Below are positions 36,990 through 45,867 of a stretch of 64,000 bases of DNA, piece after piece. The translations under genes and the position numbers were made by a program. The stretch spans positions 1 through 64,000 of the forward strand of contig NZ_CALPCU010000004.1 in assembly GCF_943193085.1 (NCBI RefSeq). The letters are read 5' to 3'. This DNA is from Vermiculatibacterium agrestimuris. Lineage in GTDB: Bacteria > Bacillota > Clostridia > Oscillospirales > Oscillospiraceae. Position 1 is the stretch's first letter, and each line of letters opens with the position of its first letter. The notes under the pieces were generated by a model, which did no database searches, was not told where the DNA came from, and saw nothing but the letters and a program-made list of their open reading frames with translations.

Positions 36990-37322
36990 ATGAATATTCA
37001 AATTTTCGGCAAGAGCAAATGCTTCGACACCAAGAAGGCGGAGCGGTACTTCAAGGAGCGGCGGGTAAAATTCCAGGCGGTGGACATTCTGCGCTACGGC
37101 ATGAGCCAGAAGGAGCTCCAGAGCGTGGCGCGGGCCGTGGGGCTGGAGGCCCTGGTGGATTGGAAGAATCCGGACGCCGCCCTGCTCAAGTACCTGGCCT
37201 ACGACGGCGACAAGCTGGAAAAGCTCTTTGACGATCCCCGGCTCATCAAAACCCCGGTGGTACGCAACGGAAAGCAGGCCACTGTGGGTTACGAGCCAGA
37301 CGTCTGGAAGACCTGGGAGTAA
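36990..37322 (+). CDS. ArsC/Spx-family thioredoxin-fold protein
   Basis: A 110-residue single-domain protein with the ArsC-like fold. The N-terminal redox site is KSKCFDTKKAERYF, with one cysteine (CxxT), not the CxxC of Spx. The C-terminal strand KTPVVRNGKQATVGY supplies the cis-Pro region. This is the YffB/ArsC-related group, whose members are rarely true arsenate reductases. GAGGTG lies 6 bases before the ATG at 36990. Monocistronic. Confidence 0.85.
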   Translation: MNIQIFGKSKCFDTKKAERYFKERRVKFQAVDILRYGMSQKELQSVARAVGLEALVDWKNPDAALLKYLAYDGDKLEKLFDDPRLIKTPVVRNGKQATVGYEPDVWKTWE

Positions 37323-37332
37323 CATGCACAGA

Positions 37333-37367
37333 AAAAGCGCCGGAGCCTTTGCTCCGGCGCTTTTGTT
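37333..37367. terminator. Bidirectional terminator
   Basis: AAAAGCGCCGGAGC (37333-37346) pairs with 37351-37364 around CTTT. Confidence 0.92.
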
Positions 37368-37386
37368 CGTGTCCCTTTGTTCCCGC

Positions 37387-39993
37387 TCAGTCTTCGATCT
37401 TCGCCACATCCTGACAGAAGCGCGTGAGGATCACGGCCACCTCGGCCCGGGCGGCCTTGCCGCCGGGACGGAAGGAGCCGTCCTGGTAGCCGTTGACCAG
37501 GCCGATACTGGCGGCCCACTCCACCGCCTCCTGGGCGTAGGGCTCGATGACGGCGCCGTCTGTAAAGGTCGTGCTCTTAGTCCCCCTGGCGGTGTCATAG
37601 CCCTTCATTTTGGCGTAGCGGTAGAGCATGGAGACGATCTGCTCCCGGGTGACCTCGCTGTCGGGCTGGAAGGTGCCGTCCTCATGGCCGGTGACAATAC
37701 CCTTCTTCGTGGCCCAGGCCACAGAGTCGGCGTAGTACATCCAGTCGGCCACATCGCTGAAGCCGGCCCCCTGGGTCTCCGGCTCGCCCTCCATGCGGTA
37801 GAGGATGGTCACCAGCATGGCCCGGCTGGCGGAGGCGGCGGGCTCAAAGTTCTTGGGGGTCATGCCGTTCATCATGCCCCGGTCGTAGACATACTGTACC
37901 GCGTCCCGGTACCAGTTGGTCTCCTTGATGTCGTTGAAACGCTTGGTGATGGGCTCGGCGGAAGTGACGGCAGTGGACTGCGCCTTCTTTTCCTCCTTGA
38001 CGAAAACAGCGGACACCTCCACCTTGGACGCGGGCATGGCAAAGGTAAACTTCCCGCCGCCCTTGTCTGTGAGGGTCAGCGTCTTGCCGTTTTTGTCGGT
38101 GACGGTGAGCTGATCCAGCCGATAGCCCTCGTTGGGAGTAACGGTGAGGGTGACGGTGCTGCCGGTCTTCCCCTTCTCCGCGGAGAGGGTCACCTTGCCG
38201 TTGTCCGGCTGCTTGGGCACAGAGACGGCATACTGGGTGGAGGAGCCAGAGCTGCCGCCGGAGGAGGAACTGCCGGAGGAGCCGCCTCCGCCGCCGGAGC
38301 TGGAGCTCTTGCTGACCGTCAGGGTACCATCCACATAATTGACACTGTGGTTTTTGGCGACGTCGGCCTTCATCACGCCGGGGGTGACCGTGATCTTGTA
38401 AGTCCCGGCCTCGGAGGCGTCGGCCTCGGCGCTGACAGCCACAGGCTTGGTCTGCCAGGCGTCATCGGGCTGATCCACCCCCACCAGGCCGGTGACGGTG
38501 TAGGTAAAGGCGGGCAATGCGGCGTTGACCTTGATGCTCTTGCTGTCCGCCTTGACGGTGACGACGGCCTTGGAGATGGCAAAGGGCAGGGACGCAACGC
38601 CGTAATACTCCTCCCCATCCGACAGGGCGGCGGGGAGATTTTCCCCGCCCTCGTCGGGCCCGGTCATCTCCCCGGGGCCGGGAACAGGCTCCGGATCGGG
38701 GGCAGGCTCCGGATCCGGGGCGACAGGTATCTTGGCGGTATCCACCGTGACCAGCAGCACATAGTCTCCGGCGTCCGTGGGCGCCTCAGCCAGCGCCGCG
38801 CCCATATTGGAGGCAGAGAACCACTCATAGCGCACCGCGGCGGCGTCCACCGAAACGGGCTTATTGGCCTCCTGGTCGGTGACGGTCAGCGTCCCGGTAT
38901 AGGCAACAGGCTTGCCGTCGTAGGTCTTTCCGGCCACCCGGAGGCCCGAGAGGACAACGGGGGTCTTGTCGGTGTAAGTCACAGCCACATTGACGGTGGC
39001 AGTGTAGTTCTCGCTCTCGCCGGTTACGGTGACGGCGGCCGTGCTGCCACTGATGCTGTCCGGGGTGGTAAGGGTCAGAGTCTTACCGTTCACCTCGGCG
39101 GTGACGTTGCTGCTGGATGCCACCGTAAAGGTAAAGGTCTCCCCTTTGGGCAGGGGCAGGGCGGAGAGCTCCACAGCGGCGGTAGAGCCCGCCATCTCCT
39201 TCAAAACCGCCGCCGCCTGAAGGCGGGACAGGACAGCTCTGGCAATATTGGCGGTGGTCTGAAAGGTCTTTGCCGACAGAGAATAGTTCTTGTTTTTCAA
39301 GGTCACCGTCACCGTGGCGATCTTCCCCTGCCCCGCCTTTGCGTCGGCAAAGGCGGCGGTGGCCACATAGTCGGCCTTGGTCAGCGCACTGTCAAAGAGC
39401 ACAGAGGTAACGGTGGCGTCGGTTTTCCCGTCATAGGTCTTATTCGCCACCGACGCGCCGGTGATGACAAGGGGCTTGGGCGTGATCTGGAAGGTGTAGG
39501 TCAGGGGCTGCGTGTCATAGTAGTAGTCGCCCATGCCGGTGATGGTGATGGTGGCGGTGCCCGCATTGATATTGTCCTTATAGGACACAGTGTAGTCCCT
39601 GTTCAGCTGCGGGATATCGGTATTGAGAGAAGTTCCGGCGTTTTTGGCCTCCACTCTGGGCTGCTGCGCCTGGCCGGTGTAGACCACATCCGCCGTATCC
39701 ACCTCAAACATGCTCTTGTTCAGAAAGACCTTGGGCACCGCAATGGGAGGGTCGGGGCTCTCCGTGGGAGCGGGGTCGGGAGACTGCGTGGGAGCGGGGT
39801 CGGGGCTCTCCGAGGGATCCGGCTCCACAGGGTCGGGATCGACGGGCCCGGTGGGTTCTCCGTCCCCTTCATCGCTTACCCCCCACTCCGGCTGGGCGGA
39901 GGTCTCTCCAGACGCCGCCGCGAAAGCCGCGGCGGGCAGCAGGCTCAGGGTCATGACCAGAGCCAACGTCAGGGACAACAGACGCTTTTTCAT
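37387..39993 (-). CDS. Secreted surface protein with MBG/Ig-like repeats and three SLH domains
   Basis: An 868-residue exported surface protein. A signal peptide (MKKRLLSLTLALVMTLSLLP, cleavage after AFA) is followed by a Pro/Asp/Ser/Thr-rich stretch with PDPAPT repeats, MBG-type beta domains (NKTYDGKTDA at about 184, GKTYDGKPVA at about 355), a Ser/Gly linker near residue 564, a repeat domain (NEGYRLDQLTVTDKNGK) and three SLH repeats from about 683. It would be held on wall polymer by SLH and project Ig-like arms; an adhesin or structural role is inference. Transcribed alone. Confidence 0.87.
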   Translation of the reverse strand: MKKRLLSLTLALVMTLSLLPAAAFAAASGETSAQPEWGVSDEGDGEPTGPVDPDPVEPDPSESPDPAPTQSPDPAPTESPDPPIAVPKVFLNKSMFEVDTADVVYTGQAQQPRVEAKNAGTSLNTDIPQLNRDYTVSYKDNINAGTATITITGMGDYYYDTQPLTYTFQITPKPLVITGASVANKTYDGKTDATVTSVLFDSALTKADYVATAAFADAKAGQGKIATVTVTLKNKNYSLSAKTFQTTANIARAVLSRLQAAAVLKEMAGSTAAVELSALPLPKGETFTFTVASSSNVTAEVNGKTLTLTTPDSISGSTAAVTVTGESENYTATVNVAVTYTDKTPVVLSGLRVAGKTYDGKPVAYTGTLTVTDQEANKPVSVDAAAVRYEWFSASNMGAALAEAPTDAGDYVLLVTVDTAKIPVAPDPEPAPDPEPVPGPGEMTGPDEGGENLPAALSDGEEYYGVASLPFAISKAVVTVKADSKSIKVNAALPAFTYTVTGLVGVDQPDDAWQTKPVAVSAEADASEAGTYKITVTPGVMKADVAKNHSVNYVDGTLTVSKSSSSGGGGGSSGSSSSGGSSGSSTQYAVSVPKQPDNGKVTLSAEKGKTGSTVTLTVTPNEGYRLDQLTVTDKNGKTLTLTDKGGGKFTFAMPASKVEVSAVFVKEEKKAQSTAVTSAEPITKRFNDIKETNWYRDAVQYVYDRGMMNGMTPKNFEPAASASRAMLVTILYRMEGEPETQGAGFSDVADWMYYADSVAWATKKGIVTGHEDGTFQPDSEVTREQIVSMLYRYAKMKGYDTARGTKSTTFTDGAVIEPYAQEAVEWAASIGLVNGYQDGSFRPGGKAARAEVAVILTRFCQDVAKIED

Positions 39994-40059
39994 ATCTCTC
40001 TTCCTTTCCAGCAGGTCTTAAAAAGGGGCTTTAACCCCTGATATTTATGAATATTTTAC

Positions 40060-40088
40060 ATTATATCAGAACCATTTTTGTTGTTCAA
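40060..40088 (-). promoter_or_regulatory. Promoter and leader hairpin of the MBG/SLH gene
   Basis: Minus-strand TTGAAC (40088-40083), 17-bp spacer, TATAAT (40065-40060). In the leader, AGGGG and CCCCT form a short stem followed by five T, a possible weak attenuator. Confidence 0.7.
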
Positions 40089-40126
40089 GCAAAAAATGAC
40101 AATTTGGTAACAAGATTGGGGCCTCC

Positions 40127-40165
40127 AAAAAGGCGGCCCCATCCCACCGGATGGGGCCGCCTTTT
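40127..40165. terminator. Terminator of the WYL regulator gene
   Basis: An 18-bp stem (40127-40144 with 40149-40166, loop CACC) with A and T flanks. Confidence 0.9.
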
Positions 40166-40173
40166 CCTTTCCC

Positions 40174-41151
40174 CTATTTCTCCCCCAAGGCCCTGCGGAG
40201 CATCTCCCGGTACTCCTCCACCGCCCAGGCCGGGGCGGTGAGCTCCACCCCGTCGCCCAGGCCGAAGAGCCAGCCGTAGAACTGGGGAGACACCACCGCG
40301 TCCACCGTCAGGGCGAAATGGCCCTCCCCGTCGGGGATGAGCATGGCCTCCTGGCCAAAGCGATCCAGCATGATATTCACCATGCGGTCAGGACACCGCA
40401 GACGCACCTGGGCCTGGCGGCCGGAGAACATATGGAAGTGCCGCTGGCCATACTCCGCCAAGTCGAAGTCCCGGAGCCGGCCGTCCTCCCGCCGGGGCAG
40501 GCTTGTGACCGTCAGGGCGGCCATCTTGTCCACCCGGTAATGGCGCAACTCCTCTCCGCCCTCCTCCCGGCCCACCAGGTAGTAGTTCTCATCGGCCCAG
40601 ATAAGACCGTAAGGGGAGACCGCGTAGCGCTTTCCCTCCCGGCGGAAGACCTTCTCCCGTTTGACATTGTAGTCGAAATACTGAAACGTCACCGTCCGGT
40701 TGGCGGCAATCGCCGCATGGAGCTTGTCGATGGCGTAGTAGACCCCCTCGTTGTCCGTCTTCACCCGGCGGTCTACATAGACCTGGCGGCGCAGCTGCTT
40801 GGCCTGGTGCTTGCTGGTCAGACTCTCCAGCTTGCGGATGAGGGCGTCGCTCTTTCTGCGGGAGATGAACCGGGAGGACTGCACCGCATCCACCAACAGC
40901 TTCAGCTCGGGAAGCTCAAACTCCCGCGCGCCGATGAACCAGCCCTTGCCCTTGCTCTGCTGTACGTCTACGCCAAGCTCCTGGAGCAGCTCCATATCGG
41001 CGTAGATGCTCTTACGCTCGGCAGAGATCTCCTCCGCCGCCAGCAGCCGGATCAGCTCCTGGGTGGACAGGGGATGCTCCTCATCGGTACGCTCCAGCAG
41101 CAGCTGGCAGATCCGCAGCAGCTTGGCTTTTTGCCCGCCTTTTTTGGACAT
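40174..41151 (-). CDS. WYL domain transcriptional regulator
   Basis: A 325-residue regulator. An N-terminal winged HTH (about 1-70, LSTQELIRLLAAEEISAERK, SIYADMELLQELG) is followed by a WYL domain (about 140-235, VTFQYFDYNVKREKV, YAVSPYGLIWADENYYLVG) and a C-terminal WCX extension. WYL domains sense ligands, often nucleic-acid-like. GGAAAGGAGG precedes the ATG at 41151. It is divergent from the lysine-riboswitch operon, but its target is not known. Confidence 0.9.
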   Translation of the reverse strand: MSKKGGQKAKLLRICQLLLERTDEEHPLSTQELIRLLAAEEISAERKSIYADMELLQELGVDVQQSKGKGWFIGAREFELPELKLLVDAVQSSRFISRRKSDALIRKLESLTSKHQAKQLRRQVYVDRRVKTDNEGVYYAIDKLHAAIAANRTVTFQYFDYNVKREKVFRREGKRYAVSPYGLIWADENYYLVGREEGGEELRHYRVDKMAALTVTSLPRREDGRLRDFDLAEYGQRHFHMFSGRQAQVRLRCPDRMVNIMLDRFGQEAMLIPDGEGHFALTVDAVVSPQFYGWLFGLGDGVELTAPAWAVEEYREMLRRALGEK

Positions 41152-41200
41152 GGGAAAACCTCCTTTCCGCCTTTCCACCCCAAATCATAGAAAACAGGGT

Positions 41201-41216
41201 GTCCCATAAATGGGAC
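41201..41216. promoter_or_regulatory. Inverted repeat overlapping the WYL gene promoter
   Basis: GTCCCAT-AA-ATGGGAC is a perfect inverted repeat next to and overlapping the minus-strand -10 (TATAGT 41220-41215), so it fits an autoregulatory operator. Confidence 0.6.
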
Positions 41217-41243
41217 TATAACACCGTCTCTCCCATTTTGCAA
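41215..41243 (-). promoter_or_regulatory. Promoter of the WYL regulator gene
   Basis: Minus-strand TTGCAA (41243-41238), 17-bp spacer, TATAGT (41220-41215). Confidence 0.75.
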
Positions 41244-41251
41244 GGTTTTTC

Positions 41252-41280
41252 TTGACAACTTTCATCCTGTGTGATAGCAT
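41252..41280 (+). promoter_or_regulatory. Promoter of the lysine-riboswitch operon
   Basis: TTGACA (41252-41257), 17-bp spacer, TAGCAT (41275-41280). It lies back to back with the WYL promoter. Confidence 0.85.
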
Positions 41281-41296
41281 ACTACTTAATTAAACA

Positions 41297-41465
41297 GCCT
41301 GATAGAGGTGCAGTTCTTAAGAGTATCCTCCCGCCTGGGACAGGCAGCCGCGGGAGGAGAAAGGGAGGACTGCCGAGGGAGCGCAACGGTGCCTGCCGCT
41401 GTTATTCCGGGCCGTCGGGAAATACCCGCCGGACTGTCACAGTATCTGTGGAGCGCTATTCGGGT
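41297..41465 (+). ncRNA. Lysine riboswitch aptamer (L-box)
   Basis: The conserved L-box elements occur in order: GATAGAGGTGC (41301), AAGAGTAT, GAAAGGGAG, GCCGAGG, GGACTGTCA and GGAGCGCTAT (ends 41459). P1 closes through the TGATAG side at the 5' end and CTATT at the 3' end. Arms between these elements form GC-rich hairpins, including CTCCCGC/GCGGGAG and CGGGTA-type pairs. Aptamer length is about 168 nt, as usual. Lysine binding in this class stabilises P1 and favours the downstream terminator. Confidence 0.95.
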
Positions 41466-41499
41466 CTGGCAAAGCAAAATATTGCTTTTTCATTCCATG

Positions 41500-41532
41500 G
41501 ATGCTTTTCATAGGAAAAGTATCTATTTTTTT
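41500..41532 (+). terminator. Riboswitch-controlled terminator
   Basis: GATGCTTTTC (41500-41509) pairs with GAAAAGTATC (41514-41523), one G-U, loop ATAG, followed by TATTTTTTT. It lies between the aptamer and the first gene, as in an OFF-type lysine switch. Confidence 0.85.
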
Positions 41533-41563
41533 ACTATCTTTCCGTGAATTGGGAGGAATCGGC

Positions 41564-42652
41564 GTGCGCATTGTTGATATCCAGGTCGGAGAGCTCTCTC
41601 TCCCCCTGGCCCATCCCTTCAAGACCGCCCTGCGCACTGTGGAGCGGCTGGAGGATATCGTTGTCCGAGTGATCGGCGAGGACGGCTCCATGGGCTATGG
41701 CGAGGCCCCCCCCACCGCCGTCATCACCGGGGACACCAAAGGCTCCATTCTCTGCGCCATCCAGGATTTCATCAAGCCCGCCATTCTGGGCATGGACTTG
41801 GACGACCTGCCCGCCGTCATGGAGAAGCTCAACGCCTGCATGGTGCACAACACCACCCCCAAGGCGGCGGTGGATATGGCCCTCTATGACCTGTGGGGCA
41901 AGGCGCAGGGCAAGCCCCTCTACCAGCTTTTGGGCGGGGCCAAGCCCGCTTTCGAGACCGACATCACCATCTCGGTGAACCCCACCCAGGAAATGGTGCG
42001 GGACAGTTTGGAGGCAGTGGCCCGGGGCTTCCACATCCTGAAGGTCAAGGTGGGCAAGGAGGGTGCCGCCGATGTGGCGCGCATCGCCGCCATCCGCCAG
42101 GCCGTGGGCCCGGAGATCAAGCTCCGGGTGGACGCCAACCAGGGCTGGACGGCGGCGGAGAGCGTGGCCATCATCAAGGCCATGGAGGACAAGGGCCTGG
42201 ATATTGAGCTGGTGGAGCAGCCGGTGCCCGCCCTGGACATAGCCGGACTGAAATACGTTACCGGTCAGGTGGACACCCCCATCCTGGCCGACGAGGCGGT
42301 CTTCTCCCCCACCGACGCGGCCAACCTCATCGCCATCCACGCCGCCGACTATATCAACATCAAGCTGATGAAGACCGGCGGCATCTGGAACGCCCTGAAT
42401 ATCTGCCAGCTGGCAAAGCAGCATGGGGTCAAGTGTATGATCGGCTGCATGCTGGAAAGCCAGGTGTCGGTGGCCGCCGCGGCCCACCTGTGCGCGGCCC
42501 AGGAGGTCATCACCATGGCCGACCTGGACGGCCCCTCCCTGTGCGCCACGCCCCCCATGCCCGGCGGCCCCCGCTTTGAGGGTGCCCGCATCACCATGAC
42601 CGCCGACCCCGGCGTCGGCGTGCGGGACATCCCCTGCACCAACTGGCGCTAA
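41564..42652 (+). CDS. Dipeptide epimerase (L-Ala-D/L-Glu epimerase type)
   Basis: A 362-residue enolase-superfamily enzyme. The catalytic lysine pair is in HILKVKVGKEG and IKLMKTGG, and metal ligands are in LRVDANQGW (Asp), IELVEQPV (Glu) and ILADEAVF (Asp). Homologues such as YkfB convert L-Ala-D-Glu from murein to L-Ala-L-Glu so that peptidases can degrade it. The start is GTG at 41564, 5 bases after GGGAGGAA; upstream in-frame codons lie in the riboswitch terminator. First gene of a nine-gene operon. Confidence 0.9.
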   Translation: MRIVDIQVGELSLPLAHPFKTALRTVERLEDIVVRVIGEDGSMGYGEAPPTAVITGDTKGSILCAIQDFIKPAILGMDLDDLPAVMEKLNACMVHNTTPKAAVDMALYDLWGKAQGKPLYQLLGGAKPAFETDITISVNPTQEMVRDSLEAVARGFHILKVKVGKEGAADVARIAAIRQAVGPEIKLRVDANQGWTAAESVAIIKAMEDKGLDIELVEQPVPALDIAGLKYVTGQVDTPILADEAVFSPTDAANLIAIHAADYINIKLMKTGGIWNALNICQLAKQHGVKCMIGCMLESQVSVAAAAHLCAAQEVITMADLDGPSLCATPPMPGGPRFEGARITMTADPGVGVRDIPCTNWR

Positions 42653-42723
42653 GCCCATTTTCCCGTAAGTGCAATGAGGCACTACCTCTTTACGATACAT
42701 ATCCAAGAAAGGAAGGAATGACA

Positions 42724-44727
42724 ATGAAGAAAAGGAACCGACTGTTAGCTCTGACCCTCACCGCCGCCATGGCCCTCTCTCTGGCCGCCTGCGGCTCTAA
42801 GGATCCTGCGCCTGCCGAGAGCGGCGCCGCCGATCCCGCGGCCTCTCAGGCCGCCGGTGGCGAGGCGGTCTACCGTTACCTCTACTCCAGCGAGGTGCAG
42901 ACCTTTAACTACCTGTACACCGGCACCCAGAACGACTTCCAGATGTCCGCCAACTGCGTGGACTGCCTGGTGGAATATGACAACTACGGCGTGATGATCC
43001 CCTCCCTGGCCGAGAGCTGGGAGCCCAACGAGGACAACACTGAGTGGACCTTCCACATTCGCAAAGGCGTGAAGTGGGTGGACTATCAGGGCAACGAGGT
43101 GGCCGACGTCACCGCCAACGACTGGGTGACCGCCGCCAAGTGGGTGAACACCGCCGCCAATGAGGCCAGCAACCAGTATATGTACGACGGCATCGTGAAA
43201 AACGCCCAGGCTTACTACGAGTACACCGCCTATCTGCTGGAGAGCGAGAACGGCACCAAGACCGTGGACGCCGACGGCAATGAGATCACCCCCGTGGACG
43301 AGGTGAAGTTTGAGGACGTGGGCGTGAAGGCCGTGGATGACTACACCCTGGTCTACACCATGGAGCAGCCCTGCTCCTACTTCCCCTCCGTGCTCAGCTA
43401 CGACAGCTATATGCCCGTCTATGAGCCCTTCCTCACCGAGATGGGCGACTCCTTCGGCGCCGCCACCGGCCCCGACACCATCCTCTACAACGGCGCCTTC
43501 CTCATGGCGGAGTTCGCCCCCCAGGATCACCGCACCCTGGTGAAGAACCCCACCTACTGGGACAAGGACAACGTGTTCATTGACCGGATGGAGTGGCGCT
43601 ACAACTCCACCGCCTCCACCCTTGGCCCCGAGCAGTTCGTCCGGGGCGAGGTGGACTACACCGAACTGGACGCCGCCCTGCTGACCTCCTGGCTCCAGGA
43701 CGACGCCAAGTACGAGATGGTCTCTCCCAGCCGTCCTGGCGTGGACTACTCCTACTTCTATACCTTTAACTTCGAGCCCCGCTTTGACGAGTCTCTGGAG
43801 CCTGACAACTGGATCCTGGCTGTAAACAACGAGAACTTCCGCCAGTCCATCATGCACGCCCTGGACCGGGTCAATGCCCTGGCCATCCAGGATCCCCAGA
43901 ATCCCGAGACCCTGGTGAACAACACCGTCACCCCCGCCACCTTCGCCTCCGCCGAGGGCCTGGACTTCACCCAGTACCCCGCCCTCAAGGCTATCTCTGA
44001 GCGGGACAGCTTCGACACCGCCGCCGCCCTGGACTACAAGGCCAAGGCCATGGAGGAGCTCACCGCCGCCGGCGCCACCTTCCCCGTGAAGGTCTATATG
44101 CGCTATAACCCCGCCACCACCAACTGGGACAAGGAGTGCCAGATCGTGGAGCAGCAGCTGGAGGGCGTGCTGGGCACCGATTATATCGACATCATCGTGG
44201 AGGCCGGCCCCTCCACCGGCTTCCTGGCCTCTGTCCGCCGGGCCGGCGACTTCGGTCTGATGAAGTGCAACTGGGGCGCCGACTACGCCGATCCCCAGAC
44301 CTGGACCAATCCCTTTACCCCCACCGGCACCGGCAACAACACCTATAACTTCATGCACACCTCCACCGACATGGATCACAAGAGCGCCGAGACCCAGGCC
44401 ATTGTGGACGAGTATATGTCCCTCATCACAACCGCCAAGGGCCTCACCGCCGTGGATCAGCTCGCCGAGCGCTATACCGCTTTTGCCGAGGCTGAGGCGC
44501 ACCTCATCGACCACGCCATTATCGTGCCCTTCTCCATCTCCACCAGCGGCTACGTGGCCACCCGCCTCAATCCCTTCGAGGGCCAGTACGCCCCCTACGG
44601 TCTGGCGCTCCAGCGCTTCAAGTACCAGCACCTGCTGGACACCCCCATGAACATGGAGCAGTTCGAGACCCTGAACGAGCAGTGGCAGACCGAGCGCGCC
44701 GCCGCTCTGGAGGCTGCTGGGCAGTAA
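42724..44727 (+). CDS. Peptide ABC transporter substrate-binding lipoprotein
   Basis: A 667-residue family 5 solute-binding protein. A lipobox LSLAAC ends the signal peptide, so it is membrane-anchored on the outside. The body shows the peptide-binding SBP_bac_5 pattern (SLAESWEPNEDNTEWTFHIR, then KGVKW). The ATG at 42724 is 7 bases from GGAAGGA; the ATG at 42718 is too close. Murein tripeptide or dipeptide is the likely ligand from its operon. Confidence 0.9.
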   Translation: MKKRNRLLALTLTAAMALSLAACGSKDPAPAESGAADPAASQAAGGEAVYRYLYSSEVQTFNYLYTGTQNDFQMSANCVDCLVEYDNYGVMIPSLAESWEPNEDNTEWTFHIRKGVKWVDYQGNEVADVTANDWVTAAKWVNTAANEASNQYMYDGIVKNAQAYYEYTAYLLESENGTKTVDADGNEITPVDEVKFEDVGVKAVDDYTLVYTMEQPCSYFPSVLSYDSYMPVYEPFLTEMGDSFGAATGPDTILYNGAFLMAEFAPQDHRTLVKNPTYWDKDNVFIDRMEWRYNSTASTLGPEQFVRGEVDYTELDAALLTSWLQDDAKYEMVSPSRPGVDYSYFYTFNFEPRFDESLEPDNWILAVNNENFRQSIMHALDRVNALAIQDPQNPETLVNNTVTPATFASAEGLDFTQYPALKAISERDSFDTAAALDYKAKAMEELTAAGATFPVKVYMRYNPATTNWDKECQIVEQQLEGVLGTDYIDIIVEAGPSTGFLASVRRAGDFGLMKCNWGADYADPQTWTNPFTPTGTGNNTYNFMHTSTDMDHKSAETQAIVDEYMSLITTAKGLTAVDQLAERYTAFAEAEAHLIDHAIIVPFSISTSGYVATRLNPFEGQYAPYGLALQRFKYQHLLDTPMNMEQFETLNEQWQTERAAALEAAGQ

Positions 44728-44773
44728 GCCCAACGTTCTGCCGCGCAATAACTGTAAGCTCTTCAACGAGGAA

Positions 44774-44800
44774 GGGGAAGGCCGCCCAAGGGCGGCCTTC
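44774..44800 (+). other. Intercistronic stem-loop after the binding-protein gene
   Basis: A 13-bp perfect stem (44775-44787 with 44790-44802), loop AA, without a T-run. Such hairpins commonly protect the upstream mRNA, giving excess binding protein over permease. Confidence 0.6.
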
Positions 44801-44916
44801 CCTCCCCGTGTTTTATGCGCCCGCCCCGGATGGAGCGCATAAATGCGTTTCCCGGCCTGCCGGGAGGCGGATTTATCTGCTTCATCTCCCACTCCCACTT
44901 GAAGGAGGCATCCCTT

Positions 44917-45867
44917 ATGGTGAAATATATCGGCAAGCGGCTTTTGCGCTCGCTGCTGACCCTGCTCATCATCATCACCATCGTCTTCGCCCTGCTGCGG
45001 CTCATGCCCATCGAGGGCTACTTCCAGAACTTTGAGAAGATGAGTACCCTTCAGATCCAGGTAGGTCTCCAGCAGCTGGGCCTTACCGACCCTCTCCCCG
45101 TCCAGCTGCTCCACTTCTGGCAGGGCGCCCTCCAGGGGGATTTCGGGGTCTCCCACAAGTACCGGGTGGGCGTAGACGTGGTGGAGATCATCGCCGGCAA
45201 GGTTCCCCTGTCCCTGGCCATCGGCCTGACCTCCCTGGCGCTGGCGCTGGCCATCGGTCTGCCCTTGGGTATCCTCATGGCCCGCTCCACCCGGACAAGG
45301 TGGAAGATCGGAGACAAGCTGGGAACCGTCTTCGTGGTGGTCATCCAGGCCATCCCCGCCGCCATCTATTACATCTTCATCCAGTTCTACTGTTCCCAGC
45401 TGCCCGGTTTTTCCATGTTCTTTGACGCCAAGCGGCCCCTGACCTGGATCCTGCCCATCTGTTCCCTGGCTCTGGGCAATATCGCATATTACGCCATGTG
45501 GCTGCGGCGGTACATGGTGGACGAGAGCAACAAGGACTATGTGCGCCTGGCCCGGGCCAAGGGCGTGCCCACTTCGGAGATCTCCCGGAAGCACGTGTTC
45601 CGCAACGCCTTCGTGCCCCTGGTGCAGTTCATCCCCACCTCGGTGATCCTGACATTGATGGGCTCGCTCTATGTGGAGAGCCTCTACTCCATCCCCGGCA
45701 TGGGCGGATTGCTGGTCAACGCCATCCAGCTCCAGGACAACACGCTGGTGCAGACCCTGGTGCTCCTCTACGCCGCCATCTCCATCCTGGGACTTCTGGT
45801 GGGCGATATCCTCATGGCTGTGCTGGATCCCCGCATTACGCTGGGCAAGAAAGAAGGTGGTCGGTAA
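44917..45867 (+). CDS. Peptide ABC transporter permease (DppB type)
   Basis: A 316-residue inner-membrane permease with six hydrophobic helices and the EAA loop (YVRLARAKGVPTSEISRKHV, then FRNAFVPL). GAAGGAGG precedes the ATG at 44917. Its stop overlaps the start of the next permease by one base. Confidence 0.92.
   Translation: MVKYIGKRLLRSLLTLLIIITIVFALLRLMPIEGYFQNFEKMSTLQIQVGLQQLGLTDPLPVQLLHFWQGALQGDFGVSHKYRVGVDVVEIIAGKVPLSLAIGLTSLALALAIGLPLGILMARSTRTRWKIGDKLGTVFVVVIQAIPAAIYYIFIQFYCSQLPGFSMFFDAKRPLTWILPICSLALGNIAYYAMWLRRYMVDESNKDYVRLARAKGVPTSEISRKHVFRNAFVPLVQFIPTSVILTLMGSLYVESLYSIPGMGGLLVNAIQLQDNTLVQTLVLLYAAISILGLLVGDILMAVLDPRITLGKKEGGR

Noticed and set aside
36990..37322. Spx global regulator or arsenate reductase
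   Set aside because: There is one cysteine in a CxxT context, not CxxC, and no arsenic genes nearby; only the fold family is supported.
41271..41547. Small frames on both strands upstream of the epimerase gene
   Set aside because: They lie inside the lysine riboswitch and its terminator, so the sequence constraint is RNA structure.
42745..45594. Minus-strand frame of 949 codons opposite the peptide-binding protein and permease genes
   Set aside because: Shadow frame; the + strand proteins carry lipobox and permease motifs and ordered ribosome-binding sites.
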